Positions 17,443-26,554 of a stretch of 64,000 nucleotides of DNA are shown here, piece after piece; positions within the stretch are counted from its first letter, which is position 1; every line of letters begins with the position of its first letter. This DNA comes from Streptomyces sp. MBT53 (GTDB taxonomy: Bacteria; Actinomycetota; Actinomycetes; Streptomycetales; Streptomycetaceae): contig NZ_JAEQAZ010000014.1 in NCBI RefSeq assembly GCF_016654115.1, forward strand, positions 1 through 64,000. The letters are read 5' to 3'. Below the pieces are notes generated by a model, which saw only the letters and a program-made list of their open reading frames with translations, was not told where the DNA came from and did no database searches. Both the position numbers and the translations under genes were made by a program.

Positions 17443-17476
17443 AGCGGCGGGCGGCACCCTCGGACCGCCCGCCGCT
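17443..17476. terminator. Hairpin terminator
   Basis: A perfect 12-bp inverted repeat, AGCGGCGGGCGG and CCGCCCGCCGCT with a 10-base loop, begins eight bases after the luciferase-like gene. It lies between convergent genes and probably stops transcription from that gene. Confidence 0.75.
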
Positions 17477-17483
17477 GTCGTCG

Positions 17484-17503
17484 CGTTTCAGTGCCCTGAA
17501 ACG
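17484..17503. terminator. Second hairpin between convergent genes
   Basis: CGTTTCAG-TGCC-CTGAAACG is a perfect 8-bp inverted repeat, seven bases after the first hairpin and just downstream of the minus-strand amidohydrolase stop. It probably terminates the minus-strand transcript, making this a two-hairpin boundary. Confidence 0.6.
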
Positions 17504-17515
17504 CCGTTCCGGTGA

Positions 17516-18793
17516 TCAGGCGCTCTCGGTGACCGGGGCGAGTTTCCGGCTCTTGTCGAAGTGCACGATCTCGGCGAGCGTGCCGCCCAGGATCGCGGCG
17601 CGGTCCTCGTCGTTCACGCCCTCGAAGTTCTCGGCGATGCACTCCGCGCTGCTGCGGAAGGTGCCCTCCGCGTGCGGGTAGTCGTTGCCCCACATGACCG
17701 TCGAGAGCCCGGTGATGTGGCGTGCCTTGACGGCCGTGGGGTCGTCGGCGAACTGCACATGGATCTGGCGCTGGACGTACTCGGTGGGCTTGAGCGGGTA
17801 GGGCCACTTGTCGTTGATCGCGAACAGCCGCCCCATGGAAGGCTGTTCGGTCGCCGGGCGGCTGTCGTCCCAGAAGCCGAGCCACCAGTCGGGGTCCTGG
17901 CCGGTGCCCGTCTTCCACGCCTTGTCCATGTAGCCCATGAAGGAGACCAGCCAGCCGGCCGTGTACTCGATCAGGTTGAAGTGCAGGTCCGGGAAACGCT
18001 CGCACACGCCACCGCCGACCAGGCTGGCGATGATGCCCTGCGGACCGGCCACACCGGCGCCGGCCGCGAAGCCCATGGTCCGGCCCGCCACCATGTCGTC
18101 GGTCAGGTTGCCCTTGCCCATGTTCATGGCCGTCATCAGACCGCGCACGGTCCGCGCCGTCCCGGAGATGTTCTCCTTGACCTTCACCCCGCCGGTGGCG
18201 ACGTGGATGAAGACCGGCAGGCCGTGGGCCTGCGCGGCGGCCCAGATCGGGTCGTACTCCCGCGCGTAGTACGGCAGCGGCGGGATCTCCGGCAGCAGGA
18301 TCGCGCCGAGGCCGAGGCCCGCGACCCGCTCGATCTCGGCCACGGCAGCGGGGACGTCCGTGATCGGGATAGCGGCGGTGGGGCGCAGTCGGTCCTTGTA
18401 GGGGAGGTACCGCTCGACGAGGTAGTCGTTCCACACACGCGCGTGGGCCATCGACAGCTCGTGGTCGTCGGTGAACAGGACGAACAACGAGAGGTTCGGG
18501 AACATCACCGAGGCGTCCACGCCGTCGAAGTTCATGTCCCGGATGATGTGGTCGGGATCGCCGTCCGGGGTCTCCCCGCCGGTCTGGCGGTACTTCGAGA
18601 TCGTCCAGCCGTCGAACCCGATCGTGTGGAGCTTCTTGAACTCCGTGTGCCCACCCGGAACGATCGGCTCGTCCAGGGTGAACTCCTCCTCCCACAAGGC
18701 GCGTTCACGCAACGCCTTGGGCAGACGGGTCTTGAACAGATCGACCGGCTCGATGATGTGCGAATCGCCGGACACGACAAATTCCTTGAACAC
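17516..18793 (-). CDS. Amidohydrolase-2 family metal-dependent hydrolase/decarboxylase
   Basis: This 425-residue TIM-barrel protein belongs to the group containing ACMSD-type decarboxylases. The N-terminal GDSHIIEP supplies an Asp/His metal motif. VFIHVATGG, the barrel stretch FNLIEYTAGW, and the late WGNDYPHAEGT, whose Asp is a usual ligand, are also present. Relatives are common in steroid, terpenoid and aromatic degradation loci, where they act as hydrolases, decarboxylases or hydratases. The GTG start has AGAGG eight bases before it. About 75 bases upstream is a CGACCGGTCG palindrome also found at the mycofactocin promoter. It is divergent from the aldehyde dehydrogenase. Confidence 0.78.
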   Translation of the reverse strand: MFKEFVVSGDSHIIEPVDLFKTRLPKALRERALWEEEFTLDEPIVPGGHTEFKKLHTIGFDGWTISKYRQTGGETPDGDPDHIIRDMNFDGVDASVMFPNLSLFVLFTDDHELSMAHARVWNDYLVERYLPYKDRLRPTAAIPITDVPAAVAEIERVAGLGLGAILLPEIPPLPYYAREYDPIWAAAQAHGLPVFIHVATGGVKVKENISGTARTVRGLMTAMNMGKGNLTDDMVAGRTMGFAAGAGVAGPQGIIASLVGGGVCERFPDLHFNLIEYTAGWLVSFMGYMDKAWKTGTGQDPDWWLGFWDDSRPATEQPSMGRLFAINDKWPYPLKPTEYVQRQIHVQFADDPTAVKARHITGLSTVMWGNDYPHAEGTFRSSAECIAENFEGVNDEDRAAILGGTLAEIVHFDKSRKLAPVTESA

Positions 18794-18866
18794 AGGCGGT
18801 ACCTCTTTTCGAACTCCGTCGTTCGTAGCCAGAAGGCCGACCCCCAGATATCTGCGAAGTTAGCTG

Positions 18867-18882
18867 TACCGACCGGTCGAGT
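18867..18882. promoter_or_regulatory. CGACCGGTCG palindrome upstream of amidohydrolase
   Basis: TACCGACCGGTCGAGT contains the perfect 10-bp palindrome CGACCGGTCG at 18870-18879, typical of TetR operators. The same core with similar flanks lies between mftA and mftG at 36165-36174. A shared regulator, possibly MftR, is suggested. Confidence 0.55.
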
Positions 18883-18917
18883 CAATAAAACTGGCACACT
18901 CCTGACCCACCCCTCTT

Positions 18918-18934
18918 AATTCAGTACACTCAAC
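18918..18934. promoter_or_regulatory. AATT-n7-CTCAAC element upstream of aldehyde dehydrogenase
   Basis: AATTCAGTACACTCAAC lies 30 bases before the aldehyde dehydrogenase ATG. It resembles AATTGATGATACTCAAC at 21633-21649 near the thiolase, and more loosely the ATAC-centred sites of this island (its reverse strand carries AGTGTACTG). Confidence 0.4.
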
Positions 18935-18963
18935 ACGGGACACACTTGATGAGGAGACGGCAC

Positions 18964-20442
18964 ATGACGACGACGTACTCGTTCTCTTCGCGGCTCTACA
19001 TCGACGGACGGCACACCGATGGCACGTCGGACGCGCGGATCGTCGTACGCAATCCGGCGACGGAAGAGACGGTCGCCGAGGTGCCGGACGCCTCGCTCGG
19101 GGATGTGCGGCGGGCGGTCGAGGCGGCGCGGCGGGCCTTCGACGAGGGGCCGTGGCCGCGGATGAGGCCCGCCGAGCGCGGTGCGGTACTGCTGCGCATG
19201 GCCGAGGAGTTGGAGCGGCGGCTGCCGGAGCTGGTCGCCGTGAACATGGCCGAGGCGGGTTCGGTGCGCGGTCTTGCGGAGACGTTGCAGACCCGGGTTC
19301 CGGTGGCGCATCTGCGGGACATGGCCGAGCGGGTGATCCCCCGCTTCGCGTGGGAGCGTCCGATGGATCCCACGATCGCGCCGGGCGCCGGCATCTTCCA
19401 AGGGGTGCTGCGCCGCGAGGCGTTCGGGGTGTGCGCGCTGATCTCGGCGTACAACTTCCCCTTCTTCCTCAGCATGATGAAGGTGATCCCCGCCCTGGCC
19501 GCGGGCTGCACCGTCGTCCTGAAGCCGGCGCCGCAGACCCCGCTCGACTCGCTGCTGCTCGGCGACTTCGCGGACGCGGCCGGGCTGCCGCCGGGGGTGC
19601 TGAACATCGTGACCGGCGATGTGGAGGCCGGCCGGGAGCTGACCACGCACCCGATGGTGGACCTCGTCAGTTTCACCGGGTCGGACACGGTGGGCCGCTC
19701 GGTGTACGCCCAGGCCGCGGCCTCCATGAAGAAGGTCGTCCTGGAACTCGGCGGCAAGTCGGCCAACATCGTGCGCGCCGACGGCGATCTGGACGGCGCT
19801 GTCCGCTCCGCGTTCTCCGGCATGACCACCCATGCGGGACAGGGCTGTTCGCTGCTGACGCGCACGCTGGTGCACGAGTCCGTCCACGACGAGTTCGTCG
19901 ACCGGCTGAGCGCGGCCCTCGCCGGGGTCAGGGTCGGTGACCCCGCCGACGCGGCCACCACAATGGGGCCACTCATCAGCGCGGCCCAGCGGGACAAGGT
20001 GGAGAAGCTGATCCGGGTCGGCGAGGAGGAGGGCGCCCGGATCGTGTGCGGCGGCAAGCGTCCTGCCGGGCTCGACCGGGGTTATTTCGTGGAGCCGACG
20101 CTCTTCGCCGCCGTGGACAACGCGATGGCCGTCGCCCGGACGGAGTTCTTCGGGCCGGTCGGCGTCGTCATCCCGTTCCGCACCGACGAGGAGGCGGTAC
20201 ACATCGCCAACGACAGTCCGTACGGTCTGGGCGGTGCCGTGTGGAGCGCCGACACCGTGGCCGCGTACGAGATGGCGACGCGGTTGCGGACCGGCGGGGT
20301 CACGATCAACGGCGGCAGTGCCGGGGTGAGCCCGCGGTCCGCGTTCGGCGGTTACAAGCAGAGTGGACTCGGCCGGGAGTGGGGCGAGTTCGGGCTCGAC
20401 GAGTATCTGCAGACGAAGACGGTGAGCTGGGCGGCCCGCTGA
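18964..20442 (+). CDS. NAD(P)-dependent aldehyde dehydrogenase
   Basis: This 492-residue aldehyde dehydrogenase oxidises an aldehyde to its carboxylic acid. It has the NAD-domain signature YNFPFF and KPAPQTPL, the general base in LELGGKSAN, the catalytic Cys295 in GQGCSLLTR, and the C-terminal EFFGPVGVV and FGGYKQSGLGREWG. GAGGAG seven bases upstream supports the ATG at 18964; two in-frame ATGs further upstream lack that support. It sits in a divergent arrangement with the amidohydrolase and convergent with the thiolase, 15 bases away. It would link alcohol oxidation, possibly mycofactocin-dependent, to the CoA ligases of the island. Confidence 0.92.
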   Translation: MTTTYSFSSRLYIDGRHTDGTSDARIVVRNPATEETVAEVPDASLGDVRRAVEAARRAFDEGPWPRMRPAERGAVLLRMAEELERRLPELVAVNMAEAGSVRGLAETLQTRVPVAHLRDMAERVIPRFAWERPMDPTIAPGAGIFQGVLRREAFGVCALISAYNFPFFLSMMKVIPALAAGCTVVLKPAPQTPLDSLLLGDFADAAGLPPGVLNIVTGDVEAGRELTTHPMVDLVSFTGSDTVGRSVYAQAAASMKKVVLELGGKSANIVRADGDLDGAVRSAFSGMTTHAGQGCSLLTRTLVHESVHDEFVDRLSAALAGVRVGDPADAATTMGPLISAAQRDKVEKLIRVGEEEGARIVCGGKRPAGLDRGYFVEPTLFAAVDNAMAVARTEFFGPVGVVIPFRTDEEAVHIANDSPYGLGGAVWSADTVAAYEMATRLRTGGVTINGGSAGVSPRSAFGGYKQSGLGREWGEFGLDEYLQTKTVSWAAR

Positions 20443-20457
20443 CCGATGCTCAGCGCG

Positions 20458-21630
20458 TCACACGGTGAGCACCATCGCCGATCCCATGCCGCCGCCCGCG
20501 CACATCGCCGCGACCGCCGTGCCTCCACCGCGGCGGCGCAGCTCGTGCGCGAGCGTGACGATCATGCGGGTGCCGGTGGTGGCGATCGGGTGGCCGAGGC
20601 TGCACCCGCTGCCGAAGGGGTTCACCCGCTCGGCGTCCAGGCCCAGTTCACGGGTGGCGGCGACGGTGACCGCGGCGAAGGCCTCGTTGATCTCGAACAG
20701 GTCGACGTCCTCGATCCGCAGCCCGGCCCGGTCAAGTGCCTTGCGGATGGCGGCGATCGGGGCCAGTCCCGTCTCGACGGGGTCGACACCGACGCTGGCC
20801 CACGACCGTACGGTGGCGAGCGGAGCGAGCCCATGACGGGCGGCGATCTCAGAGGAGGCGACGACGACCGCGGCCGAACCGTCGTTCACCCCGCTGGAGT
20901 TGCCCGCGGTGATGGAGTAGCCCTCTATCTCGGGGCGCAGCGCCTTCAGTGCGGCGAGCTTCTCGATGCTGGTGTCGCGGCGCGGGTGCTCGTCGGTGTC
21001 GAACACGGAGACCGAGCCGCTGCGGTCGGTGACGTCGACGGGGACGATCTCGTCGACGAACTGCCCCTCGTCGATCGCGCGGACGGCCCGCTGGTGCGAG
21101 CGCAGGGCCCAACTGTCCATGTCCTGGCGGGAGATACCGGCCAGCCGCGCCGTGTTCCAGCCGACCAGGGTGGCCATGTCGTTGTTGGGGGCCTCTTGGG
21201 TCGGCGCGTGCGAGGGCGACGACCAGGGGTCCTGCCAGTCGTCGGTGCCCGGAATCCGGCGCCGGGCCTGAGGAGCGGTGGACGAGGACTGGGTACCGCC
21301 GGCGACGACCGCACGGTCCATGCCGGCGAGCACCCCCGCCGCCGCGGTCGCCACACTGGCCAGCCCCGAGGCGCAGTGCCGGTTGTGGGCGAGCCCCGGC
21401 ACATGCGTGAGCTCCGCTTCGAGTGCCGCGTAGCGGGCGATGTCCCCGCCTCCGGCCAGGGTCTCGCCGAGGACGACGTCGTCGATCAGATCGAGCGGCA
21501 GCCCCGAGCGCCGCACGGCCTCCCGTACGACGACGGTGGCGAGGTCGAAGGCGCTGGTGTCCCGGAGCGTTCCCTTCCGAGCGGTACCGATCGCGGTGCG
21601 GCAGGCGGCGAGCAGAACGGCATCAGTCAT
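20458..21630 (-). CDS. Thiolase family protein (acetyl-CoA C-acyltransferase)
   Basis: This 390-residue thiolase cleaves 3-ketoacyl-CoA with CoA. All active-site parts are present: Cys86 in HNRHCASGLASV, the EINEAFAA segment, His in GCSLGHPIATTGTR, and the second Cys in MCAGGGMGS. There is no Shine-Dalgarno before the ATG at 21630; instead TATCAT stands seven bases upstream, the spacing of an actinobacterial leaderless promoter. A TTG at 21648 is an alternative start. It is divergent from the acyl-CoA dehydrogenase operon at 21761, so the thiolytic end of the pathway is co-located with a dehydrogenase and a hydroxyacyl-CoA dehydrogenase. Confidence 0.9.
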   Translation of the reverse strand: MTDAVLLAACRTAIGTARKGTLRDTSAFDLATVVVREAVRRSGLPLDLIDDVVLGETLAGGGDIARYAALEAELTHVPGLAHNRHCASGLASVATAAAGVLAGMDRAVVAGGTQSSSTAPQARRRIPGTDDWQDPWSSPSHAPTQEAPNNDMATLVGWNTARLAGISRQDMDSWALRSHQRAVRAIDEGQFVDEIVPVDVTDRSGSVSVFDTDEHPRRDTSIEKLAALKALRPEIEGYSITAGNSSGVNDGSAAVVVASSEIAARHGLAPLATVRSWASVGVDPVETGLAPIAAIRKALDRAGLRIEDVDLFEINEAFAAVTVAATRELGLDAERVNPFGSGCSLGHPIATTGTRMIVTLAHELRRRGGGTAVAAMCAGGGMGSAMVLTV

Positions 21631-21632
21631 GC

Positions 21633-21649
21633 AATTGATGATACTCAAC
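21633..21649. promoter_or_regulatory. AATT-n7-CTCAAC element over the thiolase promoter
   Basis: AATTGATGATACTCAAC lies just upstream of the thiolase ATG on the minus strand and covers its likely -10 box (TATCAT). It shares AATT and CTCAAC, identically spaced, with the element at 18918-18934. Repression by occlusion is plausible. Confidence 0.4.
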
Positions 21650-21704
21650 TTGGTGGTGCGTAGGTATGAACACCTTTAAACGGCACTGGATCTCGACCAG
21701 CGAC

Positions 21705-21724
21705 ATAAAAGAGGATACCTTCTT
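21705..21724. promoter_or_regulatory. AT-rich ATAC-centred operator/promoter element, site 4
   Basis: ATAAAAGAGGATACCTTCTT aligns with site 3 in its reverse orientation (TAAAAAAGGATACTGTTTT). It is 37 bases before the GTG of the acyl-CoA dehydrogenase gene, in the thiolase/dehydrogenase divergent region. Confidence 0.5.
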
Positions 21725-21760
21725 CGAGATACTGATCCGCTGCGGACCGGGTGGTGGCTG

Positions 21761-22885
21761 GTGAACTTCGAGCTCAGCGAGGAGCAGGCCATGCTCCGCG
21801 AGGCCTCCCGCGACCTGCTGTCCGACCGGGCCCCGATCACCGTCGTACGAGCCTGGATGGACCGCTCCGACGACGTCGACCCCGAGCTGTGGCGGCTGAC
21901 GTCCGACCTCGGCTGGCCCGGCCTGGCCCTGCCCGAGGAGTACGGCGGATCCGGCCAGGGACTGGTCGAACTCGCCCTGGTCGCCGAGGAGATCGGACGC
22001 GCGCTGGGCCGGGGCCCCTTCCTGCCGACCGCCCTTGTCGGCCGGGCGATCGCCCACGGCGGTTCCGAGCGGCTGCGCTCCGAGGTGCTGCCCGCGCTCG
22101 CCTCCGGGGAGAGCTGGGCCACCTGGGCCTTCGCCGAACCGCACGCGCCCTGGACGCTGGACGGGATCCACGCCACGGCACGCGGCGACGGCGACGGAGT
22201 CGTCCTCGACGGGGTCAAGACCGTGGTGCAGGATGCCGACGGTGCGCGCCGGCTGCTGGTCACCGCACTCCACGACGGCGAACCGGCATCCTTCCTCGTC
22301 GACCGCGCGGCTCCCGGTGTCACCGTCCGGCGGCAGCGCGTCCTGGATCCCACGCGCGCGTTCCACGAGGTCCGCCTCGACGCCGTACGCGTCCCGCTGG
22401 ACGCGCGTCTCGTCGGTGGGCCGGCCGACATCCAGGCCCTGCTCGACGAGGCGTCCGTCCTGCGGTGTGCCGACGCGCTGGGCGTGATGGACCGGATGCT
22501 GGAGCTGACCGTCGAACACACCAAGAGCCGGGTGCAGTTCGGGCGCCCGATCGGGAGTTTCCAGGCGGTCAAGCACGCCTGCGCCGACATGGCACTGCTG
22601 GTACACGGCACCCGGGCCGCGACGTACTACGCGGCGATGGCCGCCGACGCCGGCGCGGACGACACCGCCCGGGCAGCCTGTGCCGCCGCCTCCTACGCCA
22701 CGGCCGGCACCGGTGAAGTCGCCGCGCGGGCACTGCAGTTACACGGCGGGATCGGTTTCACCTGGGAGCACGACCTCCACCTCTATCTGCGCCGGGCCAG
22801 GGCCGATCGGGTGCTGTACGGGGACACCGCCGTCCATCGCGACCGGCTCTGCACCCTGCTTCAGCGGTCCGCCGCGTCGGTCTGA
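21761..22885 (+). CDS. Acyl-CoA dehydrogenase
   Basis: This 374-residue acyl-CoA dehydrogenase has LALPEEYGGSGQG in the N-terminal domain, a reduced central beta domain (AFAEPHAPW in place of the usual MTE motif), and C-terminal VQFGRPIGSFQAVKHACAD and LQLHGGIGFTWEHDLHLYLRRA. It resembles the dehydrogenase at 4844 and could form mixed oligomers with it, as short steroid-type dehydrogenases do. GTG is the start, with GGTGG in front. It leads a plus-strand operon with two SDR genes and stands divergent from the thiolase, giving a nearly complete beta-oxidation set here. Confidence 0.85.
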   Translation: MNFELSEEQAMLREASRDLLSDRAPITVVRAWMDRSDDVDPELWRLTSDLGWPGLALPEEYGGSGQGLVELALVAEEIGRALGRGPFLPTALVGRAIAHGGSERLRSEVLPALASGESWATWAFAEPHAPWTLDGIHATARGDGDGVVLDGVKTVVQDADGARRLLVTALHDGEPASFLVDRAAPGVTVRRQRVLDPTRAFHEVRLDAVRVPLDARLVGGPADIQALLDEASVLRCADALGVMDRMLELTVEHTKSRVQFGRPIGSFQAVKHACADMALLVHGTRAATYYAAMAADAGADDTARAACAAASYATAGTGEVAARALQLHGGIGFTWEHDLHLYLRRARADRVLYGDTAVHRDRLCTLLQRSAASV

Positions 22886-22911
22886 GCGCACGCGAAAGGG
22901 AATCTAGATCG

Positions 22912-23676
22912 ATGGAGATCAAGGGCAAGAAGGCCGTGGTGTTCGGCGGGGCCTCCGGAATGGGCCGTGCCAGCGCCGAGTTGCTCGCGGCGCGCGGCGC
23001 CGACGTCGTCGTACTCGACCGTCCGGCGTCGGCCGGCGCCGAGGTCGCCGCCGCGCTCGGCGGGCGTTTCGAGCCGGTCGACGTCACCGACTTCGAGGCG
23101 ACGGAGAGTGCGCTCGCCGCCGCCGTGGAGGCGCTGGGCGGGCTGCATGTCTCGATCACAACTGCCGGTGGCGGCAAGGCGAAACGGACGCTCGGCAGGA
23201 ACGGTCCACACGACCTGGACACCTTCCGCGGCATCCTCGACCTCAACGCCGTCGCGACCTTCAACATCAGCCGGCTCGCCGCCGCGCACATGAGCCGCAA
23301 CGAGCCCGAGGACCCGGACGGCGAGCGCGGTGTCATCGTCAACACCTCGTCGATCGCGGCCTTCGAGGGGCAGATCGGCCAGGTCGCCTACGGGGCCGCC
23401 AAGGCCGCGATCGCCGGCATGTGTCTCACCATGGCGCGCGATCTCGGCCCGTTCGGCATCCGGGTCCTGGCCATCGCGCCCAGCCTGTTCGACACGGGCG
23501 CCGTCGAGAAGATCCCGGACGAGGTGCGCGCCGAGTTGGTCAAGGACGCGGCGTTCCCCAAGCGCCTGGGCCGGCCGGAGGAGTACGCGAAGCTCGCGCT
23601 CGCCGTCGTCGACAACCCGATGCTGAACGGCCAGTGCCTGCGGCTCGACGCGGGGCAGCGGTTCGGTCCCAAGTGA
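22912..23676 (+). CDS. SDR family 3-hydroxyacyl-CoA dehydrogenase-like protein
   Basis: This 254-residue SDR closely follows the HSD10 (type II 3-hydroxyacyl-CoA dehydrogenase) pattern. It has the cofactor loop GGASGMGRAS, the characteristic insertion RNEPEDPDGERGVIVNTSS before the active-site serine, YGAAK as catalytic pair and GQCLRLDAG near the end. It probably oxidises 3-hydroxyacyl-CoA to 3-ketoacyl-CoA, feeding the divergent thiolase. GAAAGGGAATC lies ahead of the ATG, 26 bases after the dehydrogenase stop. The substrate-binding difference from the neighbouring SDR suggests separate steps. Confidence 0.83.
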   Translation: MEIKGKKAVVFGGASGMGRASAELLAARGADVVVLDRPASAGAEVAAALGGRFEPVDVTDFEATESALAAAVEALGGLHVSITTAGGGKAKRTLGRNGPHDLDTFRGILDLNAVATFNISRLAAAHMSRNEPEDPDGERGVIVNTSSIAAFEGQIGQVAYGAAKAAIAGMCLTMARDLGPFGIRVLAIAPSLFDTGAVEKIPDEVRAELVKDAAFPKRLGRPEEYAKLALAVVDNPMLNGQCLRLDAGQRFGPK

Positions 23677-23725
23677 CCGTTGTCAGGGGCCGGTTGGAGC
23701 CAGCACGACGAGGGGAGCATCCGTA

Positions 23726-24484
<759 letters not shown>

Positions 24485-24493
24485 CGTCTTGAA

Positions 24494-25117
24494 TCACAGC
24501 GGGTGGGACTGGGGGCCCGGGGGCAGCGGCTCGGTCCCGTCCGGCCTGGTGCGCATGCCGTCCAGCAGCATCCGCAGATACCGGCGCCACAGGTCCGGTT
24601 CTCCGGTCTGGTCGGTGACCGCACCCACCATCAGTTGGATCATGGGGAGGTCCAGGGGCGCCACGTCGGACCGCAGCGCGCCCTGCTCCTTTGCGCGGTC
24701 GATCAGCGGATCGACCAGGGGCTTGATCCGCCGGTCGACGAGGGCGTGCCGCTGGGCTGCTTTGCCGGTGCCGAGCATGACCTCGCGCAGCCCGCGATCG
24801 TGTGCCTGGAGTTCGCACACCTTCTCCAGGCTGGTCGCCAGCCCGTGCCATGGATCGGGATCGGTCGCGGCTTCCCGGGCGCAGGCCTCGACCCGGTCGA
24901 TCATGTCCTCGAAGACCGCGTCGACCAGCTCTTCCTTGTTGGCGAAGTGCCGGTAGGCCGTCCCCACACCGAGCCCCGCGTGGCGGGCGACGTCGTCGAG
25001 GGTCGCGGCCAGACCCCGGTCACGGAACACCTCGCGGGCGGCGGCCATCAGCCGGCGGCGGTTCAGCTCGGCGTCGCGCCGCAGCGGCGCCCTGCCGGGT
25101 TCAGCGGGCTCCGCCAT
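24494..25117 (-). CDS. TetR/AcrR family transcriptional regulator
   Basis: This 207-residue TetR regulator has the DNA-binding region ATLDDVARHAGLGVGTAYRHFANKEELVDAVFEDM at about residues 36-70 and a divergent ligand domain ending in LLDGMRTRPDG. It is transcribed away from the exported esterase gene at 25321. The 203-base gap between them carries two near-identical palindromes of 23-25 bases, the likely operators, so it probably represses the esterase and perhaps itself. ATG at 25117 is chosen; an upstream in-frame ATG would add about 16 residues. It could also reach the catabolic island just downstream. Confidence 0.85.
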   Translation of the reverse strand: MAEPAEPGRAPLRRDAELNRRRLMAAAREVFRDRGLAATLDDVARHAGLGVGTAYRHFANKEELVDAVFEDMIDRVEACAREAATDPDPWHGLATSLEKVCELQAHDRGLREVMLGTGKAAQRHALVDRRIKPLVDPLIDRAKEQGALRSDVAPLDLPMIQLMVGAVTDQTGEPDLWRRYLRMLLDGMRTRPDGTEPLPPGPQSHPL

Positions 25118-25225
25118 AGCAGTCGTCCCGCCTTCCGGGTGATGTCGATTCGTCCAGCGCATCGTACTGCCGCGAGCTGCGCACCCCTTGATCAGGTTCG
25201 ATTCCGGGCCGCGACGCCCCAGAAC

Positions 25226-25250
25226 CAAACGGAGATGACATCTCCGTTTG
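25226..25250. promoter_or_regulatory. Palindromic operator 1 (TetR/esterase region)
   Basis: Perfect 10-bp arms CAAACGGAGA and TCTCCGTTTG surround TGACA. A second copy lies at 25270-25292 with centres 43 bases apart, about four helical turns, so two bound dimers would lie on the same DNA face between the divergent TetR and esterase genes. Confidence 0.7.
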
Positions 25251-25269
25251 ATGTTACGGTGGGAGCAAG

Positions 25270-25292
25270 AAACGGAGATGTGATCTCCGTTT
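25270..25292. promoter_or_regulatory. Palindromic operator 2 (TetR/esterase region)
   Basis: Perfect 9-bp arms AAACGGAGA and TCTCCGTTT surround TGTGA, repeating operator 1. It ends 28 bases before the esterase ATG, where bound protein would block transcription. Confidence 0.7.
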
Positions 25293-25320
25293 GCCATCCG
25301 ATGTCGCGGGAGACGAAGAC

Positions 25321-26511
25321 ATGCGCGAAGAAGAGAAGACGCGGGCAGGCCGGCGGAGGGGTATCGCCGGCGTCACGATCACCGTCGCGGCCGGGCTGGC
25401 GCTGGTGGCCTGCTCCTCGGGCAGCAACAGCGCGTCCAGCGGTACGTCCAGCACCAGCGCCCGCGCCAGGACGGCCGCCTGCCCCACGGGTACGAGCGCC
25501 ACGAGTTCCGGAGCGCCCAGCGCGGTGCCGTCGGGCAACGCGGGCGGCCTTCCGGTGGCCAAGACCATCAAGAAGTCGGACACCAGCACCAGCACCGTGA
25601 TCGACCCCAAGGGTGCGCAGATCCAGTGCGCCACGTCCGGGATCACCACCACGCACGACATCACGTACTCCTCGCCGACCACCAACGGCAAGAAGACCGA
25701 TCTGAAGCTGGACATCCAGGTGCCCACGTCCACGTCGGGCAAGAAGCCGCTGGTCATCTATCTGACCGGAGGCGGGTTCGTCATGGCGGACCGCACCGCC
25801 AACCTGAGTCAGCGCACCTATGTCGCCGACCAGGGCTATGTCGTGGCCAGCCTCCAGTACCGCACCACCAAGGACGGCGCCACGTACAAGGACGCCGTCG
25901 CCGATGTGAAGTCCGCGATCCGCTATCTCCGCGCCAACGCCGACAAGTACGACATCGACGCCGACCACGTCGCCGTGTGGGGCCAGTCCGCCGGCGGCTA
26001 CCTGGCCGCGATGACCGGCACGACCAACGGGGAGGAGTCCTTCGACGTCGGCGACAACCTCGACCAGAGCAGTGAAGTCCAGGGCGTCGTCGACGAGTTC
26101 GGCCCCGCCGACCTGTCCAGGCTCGCGGCCGACTACGACACGGCGGCGCAGAAGTCCAACTACGCGGCAGGCAACAGTGCCGCCCAGTGGGTCTACGGCC
26201 CCGGCACCAAGAAGTCGGTCGCGGACCGCACCAGCGAGGTCGCGGCGGCCGACCCGGCGACACACATCAGCTCCAGGACGGCGCCCTTCGTGCTGTTCCA
26301 CGGCAGCGCCGACAACCTGGTCTCGCCCAGTGAAACCCTTGATCTCCAAACGGCGTTGCGCGCCAAGGGGATCGAGAGCACCCGCTACGTCCTCACCGGC
26401 GCGGGCCACGGCGACCTCTCCTTCACCGGCGACACCTCGGCCGCCCTGCCCTGGTCCACGCAGGAGACGATGGGACATATCGTCGACTTCCTGGGGCAAC
26501 ACCTCAAGTAG
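25321..26511 (+). CDS. Secreted lipoprotein alpha/beta-hydrolase (esterase/lipase-like)
   Basis: This 396-residue exported hydrolase has basic residues, a hydrophobic stretch and the lipobox LVAC at about residues 28-31, then a Ser/Thr/Ala-rich linker. The hydrolase fold follows, with the oxyanion region LTGGGFV, the nucleophile elbow GQSAGGYL, and FHGSADNLVSP and GAGHGDL supplying Asp and His near the end. It probably cleaves an ester at the cell surface. GGGAG eight bases upstream supports ATG 25321. Two strong palindromes precede it, so a TetR-controlled, inducible gene is likely. It resembles BD-FAE-type esterases. Confidence 0.82.
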   Translation: MREEEKTRAGRRRGIAGVTITVAAGLALVACSSGSNSASSGTSSTSARARTAACPTGTSATSSGAPSAVPSGNAGGLPVAKTIKKSDTSTSTVIDPKGAQIQCATSGITTTHDITYSSPTTNGKKTDLKLDIQVPTSTSGKKPLVIYLTGGGFVMADRTANLSQRTYVADQGYVVASLQYRTTKDGATYKDAVADVKSAIRYLRANADKYDIDADHVAVWGQSAGGYLAAMTGTTNGEESFDVGDNLDQSSEVQGVVDEFGPADLSRLAADYDTAAQKSNYAAGNSAAQWVYGPGTKKSVADRTSEVAAADPATHISSRTAPFVLFHGSADNLVSPSETLDLQTALRAKGIESTRYVLTGAGHGDLSFTGDTSAALPWSTQETMGHIVDFLGQHLK

Positions 26512-26554
26512 TCGGGGATCAGCCCGTGTTGCCGACCACACCAGGGGGCCTACC

